Shown: positions 44,548 through 53,961, counted from the first letter of the stretch. The stretch: 64,000 nt of DNA from Pandoraea terrae (GCF_902459695.1 NZ_CABPRZ010000009.1:1-64000), one strand, 5' to 3'. Numbers and translations: made by a program. Notes: a model not told the origin generated them from the sequence alone.

Positions 44548-45327
44548 TCACTTCAGTGACCCGAAGTAATTGGCCGCGTCCCAGACCTCTTCGTCGGTCA
44601 TGCGCGAAGCGATGTCGTCCATCAACGATTGCGGGGAATTCTTCCGACGTCCGTCGCGCCAGGCGATCAATTGACTGGCGATGTAGTCAGGTTGCTGCCC
44701 GGCCAAGCGCGGGAAGGTGCCGACAACGCCCTCTCCAGACTGTCCGTGGCAAGTCGCGCATGCAGGGACGTTGCGCTTCCAGTCGCCGTTCTCGTTCAGA
44801 TGGCGGCCACGCTCAACTGCGCTCGAACTCACCCACGGCGTAGCGTTGCCGGTAGGCAACGCCGCGTAGTACTTTGCCACTCGGTCGATGTCTTCCTCGG
44901 ACAAGGACCTGGCGACGTACTGCATGGACTCGTTAGAGCGAAAGCCATGCGCGAAGTCGCGCAGTTGCTTGGCGATGTACGGTTCTTCCAGCCCGGCGAT
45001 GCGGGGTGTCACACCTGCGCCTTGACCCTGCGCGCCATGGCAGGAGGCACAACTCCACACTTGCGGGGTACCGGTGGTGACGATCACGGGGGCATTGGGG
45101 TCCACAGCCGCCTCTGGCTGCGGGGTTGCCTGACGGGCATCGCTGCTGATGGTCGGCGCGGTTGGCTGCTTGGGGGCCAGATCACCGAAATAGCTCAGAG
45201 CGCCCCACACGATCAACGCCACGAAGATTGCCAGCAGCAGCAGCGGGATCGGCCGCGACGGCTCCCACGGCTCGAACGTGGCATTGACCTCTTCAACGCG
45301 GGGATCCTGAATTTTCCTCTCATTCAT
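44548..45327 (-). CDS. membrane-anchored diheme cytochrome c4-like
   Basis: 259 residues. A single N-terminal helix (about residues 27-47) follows a charged start (NERKIQDPRVEEVNATFEPW) and anchors two c-type domains with heme motifs CASCH and CATCH and methionine regions such as NESMQYVARSL. The anchor plus two hemes resembles the layout of CcoP, the diheme subunit of cbb3 oxidases, but the domains are c4-like. It lies directly after ccoO (one base apart), where ccoQ and ccoP would normally be. It probably supplies electrons to CcoO. Confidence 0.87.
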   Translation of the reverse strand: MNERKIQDPRVEEVNATFEPWEPSRPIPLLLLAIFVALIVWGALSYFGDLAPKQPTAPTISSDARQATPQPEAAVDPNAPVIVTTGTPQVWSCASCHGAQGQGAGVTPRIAGLEEPYIAKQLRDFAHGFRSNESMQYVARSLSEEDIDRVAKYYAALPTGNATPWVSSSAVERGRHLNENGDWKRNVPACATCHGQSGEGVVGTFPRLAGQQPDYIASQLIAWRDGRRKNSPQSLMDDIASRMTDEEVWDAANYFGSLK

Positions 45328-45328
45328 G

Positions 45329-45985
45329 TCAGTTTTCGCCCTTCACGCTGGGTTTTGCCGGCGCTTGGCGCGGATCGTAACCCTGGTCTCGCAAACGCTC
45401 TTCGTCGCCCGATGCCGGATACGTGCGATCCAGGCTCTGCAGGTAGGCAACGAGATCAAGCGCGTCCTGCGTGGCGACGACCACGCCTCCATTGGTCGGT
45501 TGATATTGCTTCGGCAGCTTCACCACCACGTCGCCGGATTGCGCTTCAGGCTTGACCTGGAAGAGGTACGGGTACGAGGGCATGACGCTCCAGTCGAAGA
45601 TCGACCGCGGTTGGTACAGGTGCGTCAGGTTCCAGTCCCGGCTCGGCTGGCGAGCGCCGATGTTGAGAAGATCGGGCCCCGTGCGCATCGTGCCGAGCAG
45701 GTGCGGCGAGTCGTAGGCGTAGTCGCCCGGCGTCGACGCACGGCCCCAGCCGCGGAACGTGTCCGAGAACGTCTGGCCGGTCGAGCGAGGTTGCTGGCTG
45801 TGGCAGTACACGCAGCCGTTAGCGATGTACTGCTGGCGGCCACGGAGCTGCTGCGTCGTGTACGGCTTCAGGTACTTCGGCGCCTGCTCGGTTCTGACCT
45901 GCCACCCCGGCAGGACCACAAGCATCAACGTTGCGAACAGGAGAATCCCGAAGGCGCCAAGGACGATGGGAATCAGGCGGTTCAT
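45329..45985 (-). CDS. ccoO: cbb3-type oxidase monoheme subunit (CcoO-like)
   Basis: 218 residues with an N-terminal membrane anchor (about residues 5-25) and heme motif CVYCH in YIANGCVYCHSQQPRS, the classic CcoO sequence. MRTGPDLLNIGARQPSRDW and the later DWSVMPSYPYLF with a candidate Met ligand also fit. It takes electrons from the diheme cytochromes and passes them to CcoN. Its start overlaps the ccoN stop as ATGA, so the two are coupled. Confidence 0.93.
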   Translation of the reverse strand: MNRLIPIVLGAFGILLFATLMLVVLPGWQVRTEQAPKYLKPYTTQQLRGRQQYIANGCVYCHSQQPRSTGQTFSDTFRGWGRASTPGDYAYDSPHLLGTMRTGPDLLNIGARQPSRDWNLTHLYQPRSIFDWSVMPSYPYLFQVKPEAQSGDVVVKLPKQYQPTNGGVVVATQDALDLVAYLQSLDRTYPASGDEERLRDQGYDPRQAPAKPSVKGEN

Positions 45986-47538
45986 GCGACGGCTCCTTTA
46001 CGCTGCGTGGCGTGGGAAAGAAGCGCGAAGAAGTGAACGCCGAACAGGATATGGCCGAGCGTCATGAGACTGCCGCCGAGCGAGCGGGCTTCCAGGTATG
46101 GCATCACGTGTCGAGTGATGTCGGCGAAGCTCGACTCAGGATTCAGCAACTCGATGCCCTGCCGGAAACCACCGATGGTCAGCGAAATGAAGTAGATGGC
46201 AAAGCCAATCACCGTCAGCCAGTAATGCGCTGCGATCGCCTTCGGCCAGGGCCATCGATGCCCGGTCAGGTGCGGCATCATGTAGTAGAAGGCCCCGAAC
46301 AGGACGATTGACACGAAGCCATACGCGCCCAGGTGGGCGTGGCCCACGGTGTAGTGCGTGAAGTGGGTAATCGAGTTGATCGATCGAACTGCTTCGAGCG
46401 AACCCTGAAACGACGCTGCGGTGTACATCAGCGCGCCTGTCCACACGAAGCGCAGCGCCATCGACTGCTTGAACGCCCACATGTTCTCCGCGACGGTCAC
46501 GTGCTGATTGATCGCCACGGCGATCACGGGGATGAACATCATGACGCTGTGCACGACGGACAGCGTCACCACCCACGTCGGCACCGGGCCGCCAATGAGA
46601 TGGTGGATGCCGACCTGGCTGTAGAACAGCGCCAGGCCCCAGAAGCCGAGCAGCGAGACGCTATACGAGTACACCGGCTTGCCGATGATCTTTGGAATCA
46701 GGTAGTACGCGATCCCAACGCCAAGCGGTGTCAGCCACAGGCCGAGCACGTTGTGCGCGAACCACCAGTTCATCGTGGCTTGCTCGACGCCCGTGTGAAT
46801 GCCCGGGGTGTTTGCGACCACGAACAGGATCGGGAACCACACCATGCCGGCGAGGAAATACCAGCCCGAGACATAGATGTGCTTCACCTCGCGGTGAATC
46901 GCCGTCTCGACGGCCGACCACGCGAGTATGGCGCCGCCGATGGCGAGCACGATGTCGATCTGCCAAGGAATCTCAAGCCACTCAAGGCCATCCGACCAGC
47001 CGGAGCCAATGGCGATCGCGCCTGCAGTAACACCGACCGCCCAAACGATCGCGCCAACCGTAGCCACTGCCGGACGACGCAACGGCGTATGGAACATTCG
47101 CGGAATCTGCCACAGCGCAATGCCGATGCCGGCGGCCGAGAGCCAACCGTAGGCGACGAGATTCAGGTGGATGGTGCGCGCGCGACCGAACGTCGTGAAT
47201 GCAGTGCTGGCCAGCCAGTCGGGCATGTGGAGCTTGAGCGACGCAATGACGCCGAAGATCGAACCGACGATAAGGAAGCTCACCGACGCGCTCAACAGCA
47301 GCAGTACGACGCCTTTGCCAGGCCGGTCGACTCCGGCGCGCATCGCGTCGAAGCTATGGTCCACCTCGGCCGAGGCCGGATCATCGAAGACACCGACTTC
47401 GCCGGCGAGGAAGATCGAAGCCGCTTCCTTCTTGCCCGCGCTGATTTGTTTGTTGGCGATAGCCCAGACGAGCATGCCGAGTGCACATAACGACACGACA
47501 AAACTGAGCGCCAATAGGATGCCTAGCGTCGATGTCAT
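45982..47538 (-). CDS. ccoN: cbb3-type oxidase catalytic subunit (CcoN-like) with extra N-terminal helix
   Basis: 518 residues, about 40 more than typical CcoN. Ligands seen: H124 in RTIHLNL, CuB histidines H262 (WWFAHN) and H312-H313, the cross-link tyrosine Y306 five residues before H312, and H400/H402 in [10 protein letters not shown]. The extra part is a helix at 5-27 plus a soluble stretch up to about 72 containing GVFDDPA, similar in layout to the separate assembly protein CcoS. The oxidase would be a high-affinity, proton-pumping type. First gene of the operon; a response-regulator box lies 153 bases upstream. Confidence 0.93.
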   Translation of the reverse strand: MTSTLGILLALSFVVSLCALGMLVWAIANKQISAGKKEAASIFLAGEVGVFDDPASAEVDHSFDAMRAGVDRPGKGVVLLLLSASVSFLIVGSIFGVIASLKLHMPDWLASTAFTTFGRARTIHLNLVAYGWLSAAGIGIALWQIPRMFHTPLRRPAVATVGAIVWAVGVTAGAIAIGSGWSDGLEWLEIPWQIDIVLAIGGAILAWSAVETAIHREVKHIYVSGWYFLAGMVWFPILFVVANTPGIHTGVEQATMNWWFAHNVLGLWLTPLGVGIAYYLIPKIIGKPVYSYSVSLLGFWGLALFYSQVGIHHLIGGPVPTWVVTLSVVHSVMMFIPVIAVAINQHVTVAENMWAFKQSMALRFVWTGALMYTAASFQGSLEAVRSINSITHFTHYTVGHAHLGAYGFVSIVLFGAFYYMMPHLTGHRWPWPKAIAAHYWLTVIGFAIYFISLTIGGFRQGIELLNPESSFADITRHVMPYLEARSLGGSLMTLGHILFGVHFFALLSHATQRKGAVA

Positions 47539-47569
47539 TGACGCCCCGCACCTTTGACATGCAATGCGT

Positions 47570-47590
47570 CATCACGCCCATTACGTGATG
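47570..47590 (-). promoter_or_regulatory. inverted repeat CATCACG-N7-CGTGATG in the ccoN leader
   Basis: Perfect 7-bp arms, 32 to 52 bases upstream of the ccoN start. It could be a second operator or an mRNA stem. It does not match the FNR/ANR consensus (TTGAT-N4-ATCAA) that usually controls cbb3 oxidases. Confidence 0.4.
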
Positions 47591-47690
47591 AACGTCGATT
47601 CCTTCCCGTCATTACTGGTCACCTCTCGGTATTCTTTGAACTCGTAGTCATTTTTTGGAGACTTACCGTATCGCAGCGTCGCATGGCCCG

Positions 47691-47707
47691 ATTAATACAT
47701 CGTTAAC
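47691..47707 (-). promoter_or_regulatory. response-regulator box (PmrA/QseB type) upstream of ccoN
   Basis: ATTAAT-ACATC-GTTAAC: two TTAA cores 11 bp apart, 153 bases upstream of ccoN. Same layout as the boxes at 50237 and 52112. The -10 region at the matching distance (47675-47680) is poor, so the start site may lie elsewhere. Confidence 0.6.
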
Positions 47708-48050
47708 TGGGAGCGCGCCGTCGGCGAACAGCCTTCAAATACGAGGCGATGACGTGAATTCGACACGATGACTTCAAAGCGCGCGCAGGAGGCAGCCGCG
47801 CATCGACTTGCGTGAAGTCACGGGGAAAACGAGGGTATCCCGGATGCGCAGGCAGCGCGCGAAGTGTGCCGAAAGGGCGCGCCGTCGCCCAGCCAGATTT
47901 TCTATGCCTGTCTGAAAGAAAATGTTGGCCGGCTGTGCGAGCAGTACTCGCCAACGGACGCGGCAGGCGCAGACGGTGCTCCGCTGCCCGCCGGCACAAG
48001 ACGGTGTCGAAGATGGGGATCGCAGTGTGCGACGTCCGGAAGGACGATCG

Positions 48051-48899
48051 TTATTTCGAGCCCATGATGCTGGGCAAGAGCGCCGGGTTGGCACCCAGCG
48101 TGGAACGAATCTCGCCGTTCTCGCCCTGCCAGTAGATCGCCGGGGTCGCGTTCGCATCCAGCGACGCCATCAGCTGCTCGTTGGCAATGAGCTTGGCCTT
48201 CACTTTATCGGGAATCGTCGTCAACGGTTGAACGCCAAGGTTATCCGGAAGCTTGACGTGCATCGACGTCAGAAACCCTCCCGCAGACGTTTGCGCGACT
48301 TCATGCTGGTTCAGCGCCTCAGAGGGATCTTTTGAGGCGAGAATGGCCGCAGCCTTGCCAAGACTTGTCGGCGTTAGGATCCCCACCATGATGTGGCGCA
48401 CCTGGACCTTGCCGCTCTTTACCCACGGGCGCATATCGGACCAAAGGCGAGTGCAATACGGGCAATTCGGGTCAGAGAAGACATACACGACGCGTTTGGC
48501 ATTCGGGCTGCCGTCTCGAATCCAGTTGCTTTGCTGCAACTGCCCCCAGAGCACGCCGCTGATCGCGGGCCCTACTGCCCGCTCGAGCGGGTCGCGAGTT
48601 ACGTCGTAGCCGGCAGCGTCGAACATCGAGCCGATGATGACCTGCTTGCCGTCGTCGGAACTATATAGTGCGATCGGCTGTTGCCCCTTGTAAGCGGCCC
48701 AGCCCTTCATTCCTTTGGGAGCGGGCAAATCACCACTGACGACGACCAATCCGCCTTGCTGCAACGCACGTACGGCAGGCGGGAGGTCTGCCGGCTTGAC
48801 GCTGGTTGCCATGCGCTGCGCTTCTGCGACGGACGCCGTCAGCACCAGCATAGCGGCCGCGGATACGAGCGTGCCCCGACGCCACATGGAATGCTTCAT
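48051..48899 (-). CDS. dsbG: DsbG/DsbC-like periplasmic thiol:disulfide isomerase
   Basis: 282 residues with a signal peptide (cleavage at AEA), an N-terminal dimerisation domain and a thioredoxin domain whose active site is CPYC in FSDPNCPYCTRLW. NATPAIYW carries the cis-proline. It would repair or protect thiols in periplasmic proteins and is normally kept reduced by DsbD, which is broken just upstream. ATG 48899 has AAAGG upstream; a GTG at 48914 is in frame. 47 bases separate it from the dsbD relic on the same strand. Confidence 0.9.
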   Translation of the reverse strand: MKHSMWRRGTLVSAAAMLVLTASVAEAQRMATSVKPADLPPAVRALQQGGLVVVSGDLPAPKGMKGWAAYKGQQPIALYSSDDGKQVIIGSMFDAAGYDVTRDPLERAVGPAISGVLWGQLQQSNWIRDGSPNAKRVVYVFSDPNCPYCTRLWSDMRPWVKSGKVQVRHIMVGILTPTSLGKAAAILASKDPSEALNQHEVAQTSAGGFLTSMHVKLPDNLGVQPLTTIPDKVKAKLIANEQLMASLDANATPAIYWQGENGEIRSTLGANPALLPSIMGSK

Positions 48900-48946
48900 A
48901 GAACACCTTTTCACTTACAAACTGGATTTTCGGAAGGCCAAGTTGC

Positions 48947-50138
48947 TTAGCCACTGATGGAGGCGACTCGCGACAGGAGATTGGCCGACGAAAATTCGCC
49001 GATCATGCGCGACGTCCTGACTTCATTGCCGCCTTTGTCGAACAGGAGGATCGTAGGCGGTCCCACGACGCCGAATTGGCGCATCAGATCTGCAGACGCT
49101 TTGCCCGCGACCGTTACGTCGGCGTGGATGACTGAAAAACCCGTCAGGGCGCTGGCGATGGACGGATCGGAGAAGACCGGACACGGCACCAGCGAACATT
49201 GCGCCCACAACCGAGCCGCTCCTCGCGCGTCCCGAGGCACCCGACAGCAACTGGCGCAGCGCAAAGGGAAGCTGCAACTGGTAGACACCGAACATGGACA
49301 GCGCGAGCAGCAGAAGCACGGCTGCGAACAGTCCGTTTGCCCACCATGACTGCAAGACGGCCTGCACAGTCGAACCGGCCAGCGAGGCGGCCTCGCCGAG
49401 CGCGGCGTAGACCAGCGACATGCTCACCACGAATACCGTCGAGAGCACCAGCGCGACATTACGAGAAGCACGCGTCCCGACGATCATCGAGGACACGATC
49501 GGCAGCACCGGCCAACTGCAGGGCGTGAAGGCCAGTGCGATTCCCACCACAAACAAGGCGAGCAATGCCAACACCGGGGAGAGGTCGCCCAGAGTGCACA
49601 CGATGGACTCGTCGCTCGTGTCTGCGCCCAACGCGGTTACAGCGCTGATCGTCGAGTGCGAGGCTTCTGGTGGGGGCTCAGATGCAACGCCCGACGAGGG
49701 AGCGGACGATACGTCGATGGTCCGCGTCTGCGGCGGGAAACAGACGCCGGCTTCCGCGCACCCTTGCCAGCCCAGATGGACATGTCCGGCACCGGCAAGT
49801 TTGACGTCAAGCGCGACATGACCGTGGAAGATCTCCACGTCGCCGAAATTCGGGTCGTGCTTCTGCTCGCCGGCAGGCATGTCCACGCCAAGTGCGGCGC
49901 CCGTGTGAGGATCGACCGCAGTGATCCGCTCGCGGTAGAGGTAATAGCCAGGTGCGATGTCGAACGTCACGTGCATCGTTCGTGAATCTGCGTCGACATC
50001 GGAGACACCAAGGGCGAATGCCTTGTCCGGAGACAGCAGCGACGACGCGTCGATCGGCTGCGCAAGGATGACCGCAGACCACGACACCATCAGCAGCGCG
50101 AGCAACAGATGGAGAGCGACGAGAAGCTTCTTGAACAT
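48947..50138 (-). pseudogene. dsbD: thiol:disulfide interchange protein DsbD, internal deletion with frameshift
   Basis: The N-terminal periplasmic domain is complete (signal peptide, CAEAGVCFPP with its cysteine pair), and the membrane domain starts normally (FTPCSWPVLPIVSSMIVG). At about 49160 the frame passes from GAMFAGAVSGLL straight into VFSDPSIASALTG of the C-terminal thioredoxin domain, in a different frame. The rest of the membrane domain with its second cysteine, and the CxxC of the thioredoxin domain, are gone (roughly 200 residues by comparison with the family). The protein cannot carry electrons across the membrane. Confidence 0.9.
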
Positions 50139-50492
50139 GGGCGCGATGGCAAGTAGCGGGCTTCGCCAGCGGCCGGCGAGAACGTGCGCTTGCTGACCAG
50201 TCAGTAGAGAACGTCCGGCGACGATACTTCCGCCACGTTAACGCATGGTTAACTGTCAGCGTTACGCGACGCACGAAATTCGCGCCGAAGAAAATGACCG
50301 CTCAAGAGGGGCGGTTATCAAGACAGGGTTCATCCAGACGGATTAGCGCGCAGCCTAACACTGTTGTCTGCAGCGTGGAAAACGCTTCTCCTTAAAATTC
50401 GCTGCCGCCGTGCCTCGTTCCGCCCAGTGGAAAATGTGGTCGATCAGTCATGATCCACCATCCCATCGCAGCGGCGGCGTCCCGAGTTGAAA
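50139..50492. other. intergenic region between dsbD relic and chemoreceptor gene
   Basis: 354 bases. It contains the dsbD promoter region with the response-regulator box (50237-50253). A small stem ACCGC/GCGGT lies near 50300-50320. No gene is seen. Confidence 0.45.
50237..50253 (-). promoter_or_regulatory. response-regulator box (PmrA/QseB type) upstream of dsbD-dsbG
   Basis: GTTAAC-GCATG-GTTAAC: two identical half-sites 11 bp apart, 99 bases upstream of dsbD. On the minus strand TATCGT follows after 10 bases and could be the -10 element. The chemoreceptor box has the same 10-base spacing to TAAAGT. Confidence 0.68.
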
Positions 50493-52028
50493 CTACCGTG
50501 CCCTCTCGAGGCGGAAGTATGCAACGGCGCTCTGCAGAGATCGCCCTTGTGCCTCAAGTGACTTCGACGCGGAGGCAGATTCTTCGACAAGCGCCGCGTT
50601 CTGTTGCGTCACGCCATCCATTTGAGTCACCGCACGGCTGACCTCCGCAATGCCCCGGCTTTGCTCAAGCGACGCGTTCGCGATGTCATCCATGATGTCC
50701 ATGACCGCTCGCACCGCAGTGGTTAACTTGTTCATGGTTTCGCTCGCGGCACCCGCCAGTACTGCGCCGTCCCCCGCTTGGGCAACGGACGTGCCAATCA
50801 GGCTTCCGATTTCCTTCACGGCGGTCGAAGAGCGAAGCGCCAGCGCTCGAACCTCGTTTGCGACTACCGCAAAACCTCGGCCTTGCTCCCCGGCTCGCGC
50901 TGCTTCGACTGACGCATTCAGCGCAAGTATGTTGGTCTGAAAGGCGATGCCTTCGATGACGCTGGTGATTGCCGAAACGTTAGTGGCACTTGCATTGATG
51001 GCGTGCATGGTTCCCAGCACCCTTCTCACAGCTTCCCCGCCCTCTTCGGCGACACTCGCTGCGGTGGCGGCCAAGGTTCTGGCCTGAAATGCGCTTTCTG
51101 TGTTCTGCTTCACCGTCGCAGTCAATTCCTCGAGACTTGCGGCCGTCTCCTGCAACGATGCCGCCTGCTGCTCGGTACGGGACGACAAATCGACACTACC
51201 GGCTGAGATCTGCCGAGAGCCAGACGCAACGCCGGCCGCCGCTGTCTTGACCTGATCGATCAGCGACACAAGACTCGTTCGTGTCGTGGACATCACCCCC
51301 AGAATGCTGTCCTCCGGAAAGGTCCCTTCTCCGTTGATGCTGCCGAGATCTCCACCGGCAATTTTCTTTAGCGCCTGACGCGCCAGAGCCGGATCGGCAC
51401 CAAGCTCGCGATGAACCGTTTTCCGCATATGCCAACCAAGTGCTGCCGCAACGAATATGCCGAATACGGCAATGGCGATAACTGCGAAGGTCATGTCGTG
51501 CGCATGCTTATCGGTCGCGTCGTGCTCGCCTCTGGCAAGCGCCTGGCACGCATCGATCTGCGCCAGAAGCTCGGCACGAAGGGATCGCCACGCGGGCGTC
51601 TCTTCCGCATTCAGCACAGCAGTTACGTTCGGCGCACCTTCGGCAATGAGATTAAGCACACGTTGCTGGGCACCTGCCTTGGCGGCGCTTAGACTCTCGA
51701 TTCTCTGCATGCGATCTTCCAACGGTCCCCCTCGCGCCAGACGCTTGGCCAGATCGAGCGTCTTTTTATAGCCGGCGTTCGAATTTCGCAAATTGGTGTG
51801 GCCGGTTGCGTTGTTCGGGTCGAGCGCGATATTTCGCAAGGCCTGCTCCGACTGGAGGCCCTGAGCGTACATATCGGTGATTGCGGTCGCCTCCGCCTGA
51901 TATTGGTCGATGTACACGTTGAATTCGTGCTGTATACTCAGCAAACTCCAGACCGCGAGGGAAAGGGCAATGCTCAGCAGCACTGCCGGCACAGCAAGGC
52001 ATAGAACGAGTTTTCGTTGGAAGCTCAT
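50493..52028 (-). CDS. methyl-accepting chemotaxis protein
   Basis: 511 residues. First helix at about residues 8-30, a four-helix-bundle type periplasmic sensor domain up to about 185, second helix near 187-207, HAMP-like segment, then a class 36H cytoplasmic domain with the hairpin tip [20 protein letters not shown]. The sensor domain resembles those with conserved [15 protein letters not shown], seen in betaproteobacterial receptors of unknown ligand. A strong response-regulator box lies 84 bases upstream, linking it to the oxidase operon's two-component system and suggesting an energy- or redox-taxis role. Confidence 0.92.
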   Translation of the reverse strand: MSFQRKLVLCLAVPAVLLSIALSLAVWSLLSIQHEFNVYIDQYQAEATAITDMYAQGLQSEQALRNIALDPNNATGHTNLRNSNAGYKKTLDLAKRLARGGPLEDRMQRIESLSAAKAGAQQRVLNLIAEGAPNVTAVLNAEETPAWRSLRAELLAQIDACQALARGEHDATDKHAHDMTFAVIAIAVFGIFVAAALGWHMRKTVHRELGADPALARQALKKIAGGDLGSINGEGTFPEDSILGVMSTTRTSLVSLIDQVKTAAAGVASGSRQISAGSVDLSSRTEQQAASLQETAASLEELTATVKQNTESAFQARTLAATAASVAEEGGEAVRRVLGTMHAINASATNVSAITSVIEGIAFQTNILALNASVEAARAGEQGRGFAVVANEVRALALRSSTAVKEIGSLIGTSVAQAGDGAVLAGAASETMNKLTTAVRAVMDIMDDIANASLEQSRGIAEVSRAVTQMDGVTQQNAALVEESASASKSLEAQGRSLQSAVAYFRLERAR

Positions 52029-52111
52029 GGTGCTCTACAGGGAAAGTATCTGAAAGCCAAACGAAGCGTTCGGCATGGCGCAAGACAAACTTCCCACTTT
52101 AGCCTTGCCGG

Positions 52112-52128
52112 ATTAAGGCGCGATTAAG
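52112..52128 (-). promoter_or_regulatory. response-regulator box (PmrA/QseB type) upstream of chemoreceptor
   Basis: On the minus strand CTTAAT-CGCGC-CTTAAT, an exact match to the PmrA consensus layout. TAAAGT (52096-52101) follows after 10 bases as a possible -10 element. It lies 84 bases upstream of the receptor start. Confidence 0.72.
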
Positions 52129-52297
52129 TCGTCGACTGCGCTGCTTGGCGCAAAGCCACGCGAAGCGGCGTGACGTTCAGGCGAAGGGCGACCCGAAGCG
52201 GGTCACTTGATCGCCCTCACGTGTGCGCCCTTTGTGGCCCACACGCAAGGGCGATGTACTTTTTGCATCCGAAGATTATCTTCGACTGTAACAAACC

Positions 52298-53197
52298 TCA
52301 TGCCTTGCTCGCCGATCCGGCGCGCAGAAGGTTGTCGAGCATGCTCACGGCATAAGCGCTGATCTCCCGATGCCTCGGCACACAGAGCCGCAATCGCCGG
52401 TTGGCCCACTCTTCTTTCAGCTGCGAGACAGCGACACCATCGCACTCCATCGGCCTGAGCACCGATCGAGGTACGATGGCAATGCCAGCGCCAGAGCGCA
52501 CCAGCGCCACGATGGACGCGAAGCTGCCCACCTGGATTCTCACATCCATCCGATGCCCGACAGACGACGCCTTGCCAGCGAGAAACGTATGGATAGCCGC
52601 GCCACTCTGCAGACTGATGAACGGAAATTTCAGGCAATCGAGGAAGCTCAGCGTCGGAGGCAGGGAGTCCTGGCGCCGTCGTTTGGAGAGAACGACCAAC
52701 TCGTCTTCGCGATAGTCGTGAAAGGTCAGTCCGGGGTGAACGTTCTCCCAGGTCACAACACCAATATCTGCCCGACCATCCGCGACAGCCGCAATGATGT
52801 CGTGGCTCAACTTTTCCTCGAGCACGACGCGAACCTTCGGGTTATCCATCAGGAAACGTTCAAGGTCATCGGACAGGAATGACGCGATCGCACTGCTGTT
52901 GGCAAACAGCGTGACGTGGCCGACGACGCCCTCCGCATAAGGCGCCAGATGCGCGTGCATCTGCTCGAGATCCGCCAGGCATCGCCTTGCATGCTCAAGC
53001 ATGACGACACCAGCCGGCGTCAGCTTGACGCCGCGGACCTCGCGGTCGAACAGCTTTGTCCCGAGATCTTGTTCCAGTGTCTTCAGGCGCAGACTCGCTG
53101 ACGACGGGGCAAGGTGGCAGTCCTCTGCACCTCCGGAAATGCTTCCCGATACGGCGATGGCAACAAAGAGTCTGAGATCCGTGAGGTCGTAGCGCAT
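52298..53197 (-). CDS. LysR-family regulator, divergent from thiol dioxygenase-like gene
   Basis: 299 residues. The helix-turn-helix is at the N-terminus (FVAIAVSGSISGGAEDCHLA, APSSASLRLKTLEQDLG) and the effector domain is complete (GHVTLFANSSAIASF, ADIGVVTWENVHPGL, GAGIAIVPRSVL). It is transcribed away from the cupin-UroD-MHS operon at 53428 and likely controls it. The 230 bases between them should hold its site; I did not see a convincing dyad. Confidence 0.9.
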   Translation of the reverse strand: MRYDLTDLRLFVAIAVSGSISGGAEDCHLAPSSASLRLKTLEQDLGTKLFDREVRGVKLTPAGVVMLEHARRCLADLEQMHAHLAPYAEGVVGHVTLFANSSAIASFLSDDLERFLMDNPKVRVVLEEKLSHDIIAAVADGRADIGVVTWENVHPGLTFHDYREDELVVLSKRRRQDSLPPTLSFLDCLKFPFISLQSGAAIHTFLAGKASSVGHRMDVRIQVGSFASIVALVRSGAGIAIVPRSVLRPMECDGVAVSQLKEEWANRRLRLCVPRHREISAYAVSMLDNLLRAGSASKA

Positions 53198-53427
53198 TGA
53201 TCAGGACGTCCGCGTTCTGTGAACAAATCAATTGGAAGGGGATCCGGGTGCTGCACCCCGCGCCAATCATTACACAATGTCGACCTTTCGACTACGGCGA
53301 AAGCACCCTTCGCCAATGCCCGTTTGTGGCGAAATTTTGCGAATGACACACTGATTTCGACCATTTCGACGGTCTGTCCTGCAGACCGAACCTCGCGTTC
53401 CCGCGAATCCATCAGTCGGAGTCACGC

Positions 53428-53961
53428 ATGCTTGCCGCACTACAAGACACTCGCCCTGTCGAGCTGTTCAACCTCCTCGCTCAAATCGAGGAATCCCTTT
53501 CCCGCCGCCCGCCCAACCTCCCCACCGTTGTCCGGCACGCGCTGCGCGAGTCGTTCGCCGACGGCTGCTGGCTCGCGCCGAAGCACTGCGAAGGAAGCTC
53601 GGCCAGCTATCAGCGCCACGTTTTGCATTCCGATCCCGCGGGCCGATTCACGATCGTTTCGATCGTTTGGCAGCCCGGACAGGTCACGCCCGTGCACGCG
53701 CATCACGTCTGGTGCGCGTTGGCCGTGGTCGACGGCCAACTGAGCGAGGAGGTGTTCGGTTACAACGCAGAGACGGACCTCGTGCACCCGAAATTCACCT
53801 TCGAGCACAAACGCCTCGACGGTTCGTCGGCGCTTGCGGGGCTCCATCACATTCATCGCATCCGGAACAACAGCGACCGTCGCGCCATTTCCGTACACGT
53901 GTACGGCGTCGACGGCACGCAAGTGACCACCGGCGTTAATCGCGTCCTCCAGCCGGCCTGA
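53428..53961 (+). CDS. cysteine dioxygenase-like thiol dioxygenase (cupin)
   Basis: 177 residues. The non-heme iron site is recognisable: VHAHHVWCALAVVDGQLSEE gives two histidines and the usual WC and GQLSEE, with the third ligand in LHHIHRIRN, and the end AISVHVYG fits CDO-type proteins. These enzymes oxidise cysteine or mercaptopropionate to sulfinates. Bacterial members vary in substrate, so cysteine itself is not certain. First gene of a run with a UroD-family protein and an MHS transporter. Confidence 0.82.
   Translation: MLAALQDTRPVELFNLLAQIEESLSRRPPNLPTVVRHALRESFADGCWLAPKHCEGSSASYQRHVLHSDPAGRFTIVSIVWQPGQVTPVHAHHVWCALAVVDGQLSEEVFGYNAETDLVHPKFTFEHKRLDGSSALAGLHHIHRIRNNSDRRAISVHVYGVDGTQVTTGVNRVLQPA

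Larger units (their letters stand above)
47539..48050. other. intergenic region between ccoN and dsbG
   Basis: 512 bases. The ccoN-proximal part holds the leader, an inverted repeat (47570-47590) and a response-regulator box (47691-47707). In 47810-48000 a plus-strand frame reads AAREVCRKGAPSPSQIFY, vaguely like a transposase helix-turn-helix, but it has no gene-like continuation. No gene is called. Confidence 0.45.

Noticed and set aside
46333-47490. Plus-strand open frame opposite ccoN
   Set aside because: It is an antisense frame of a well-conserved oxidase gene, with no recognisable domain.
47812-48135. Open frame with a helix-turn-helix-like stretch between ccoN and dsbG, considered as a transposase remnant
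   Set aside because: The resemblance covers about 20 residues only, with no second transposase motif or terminal repeats.
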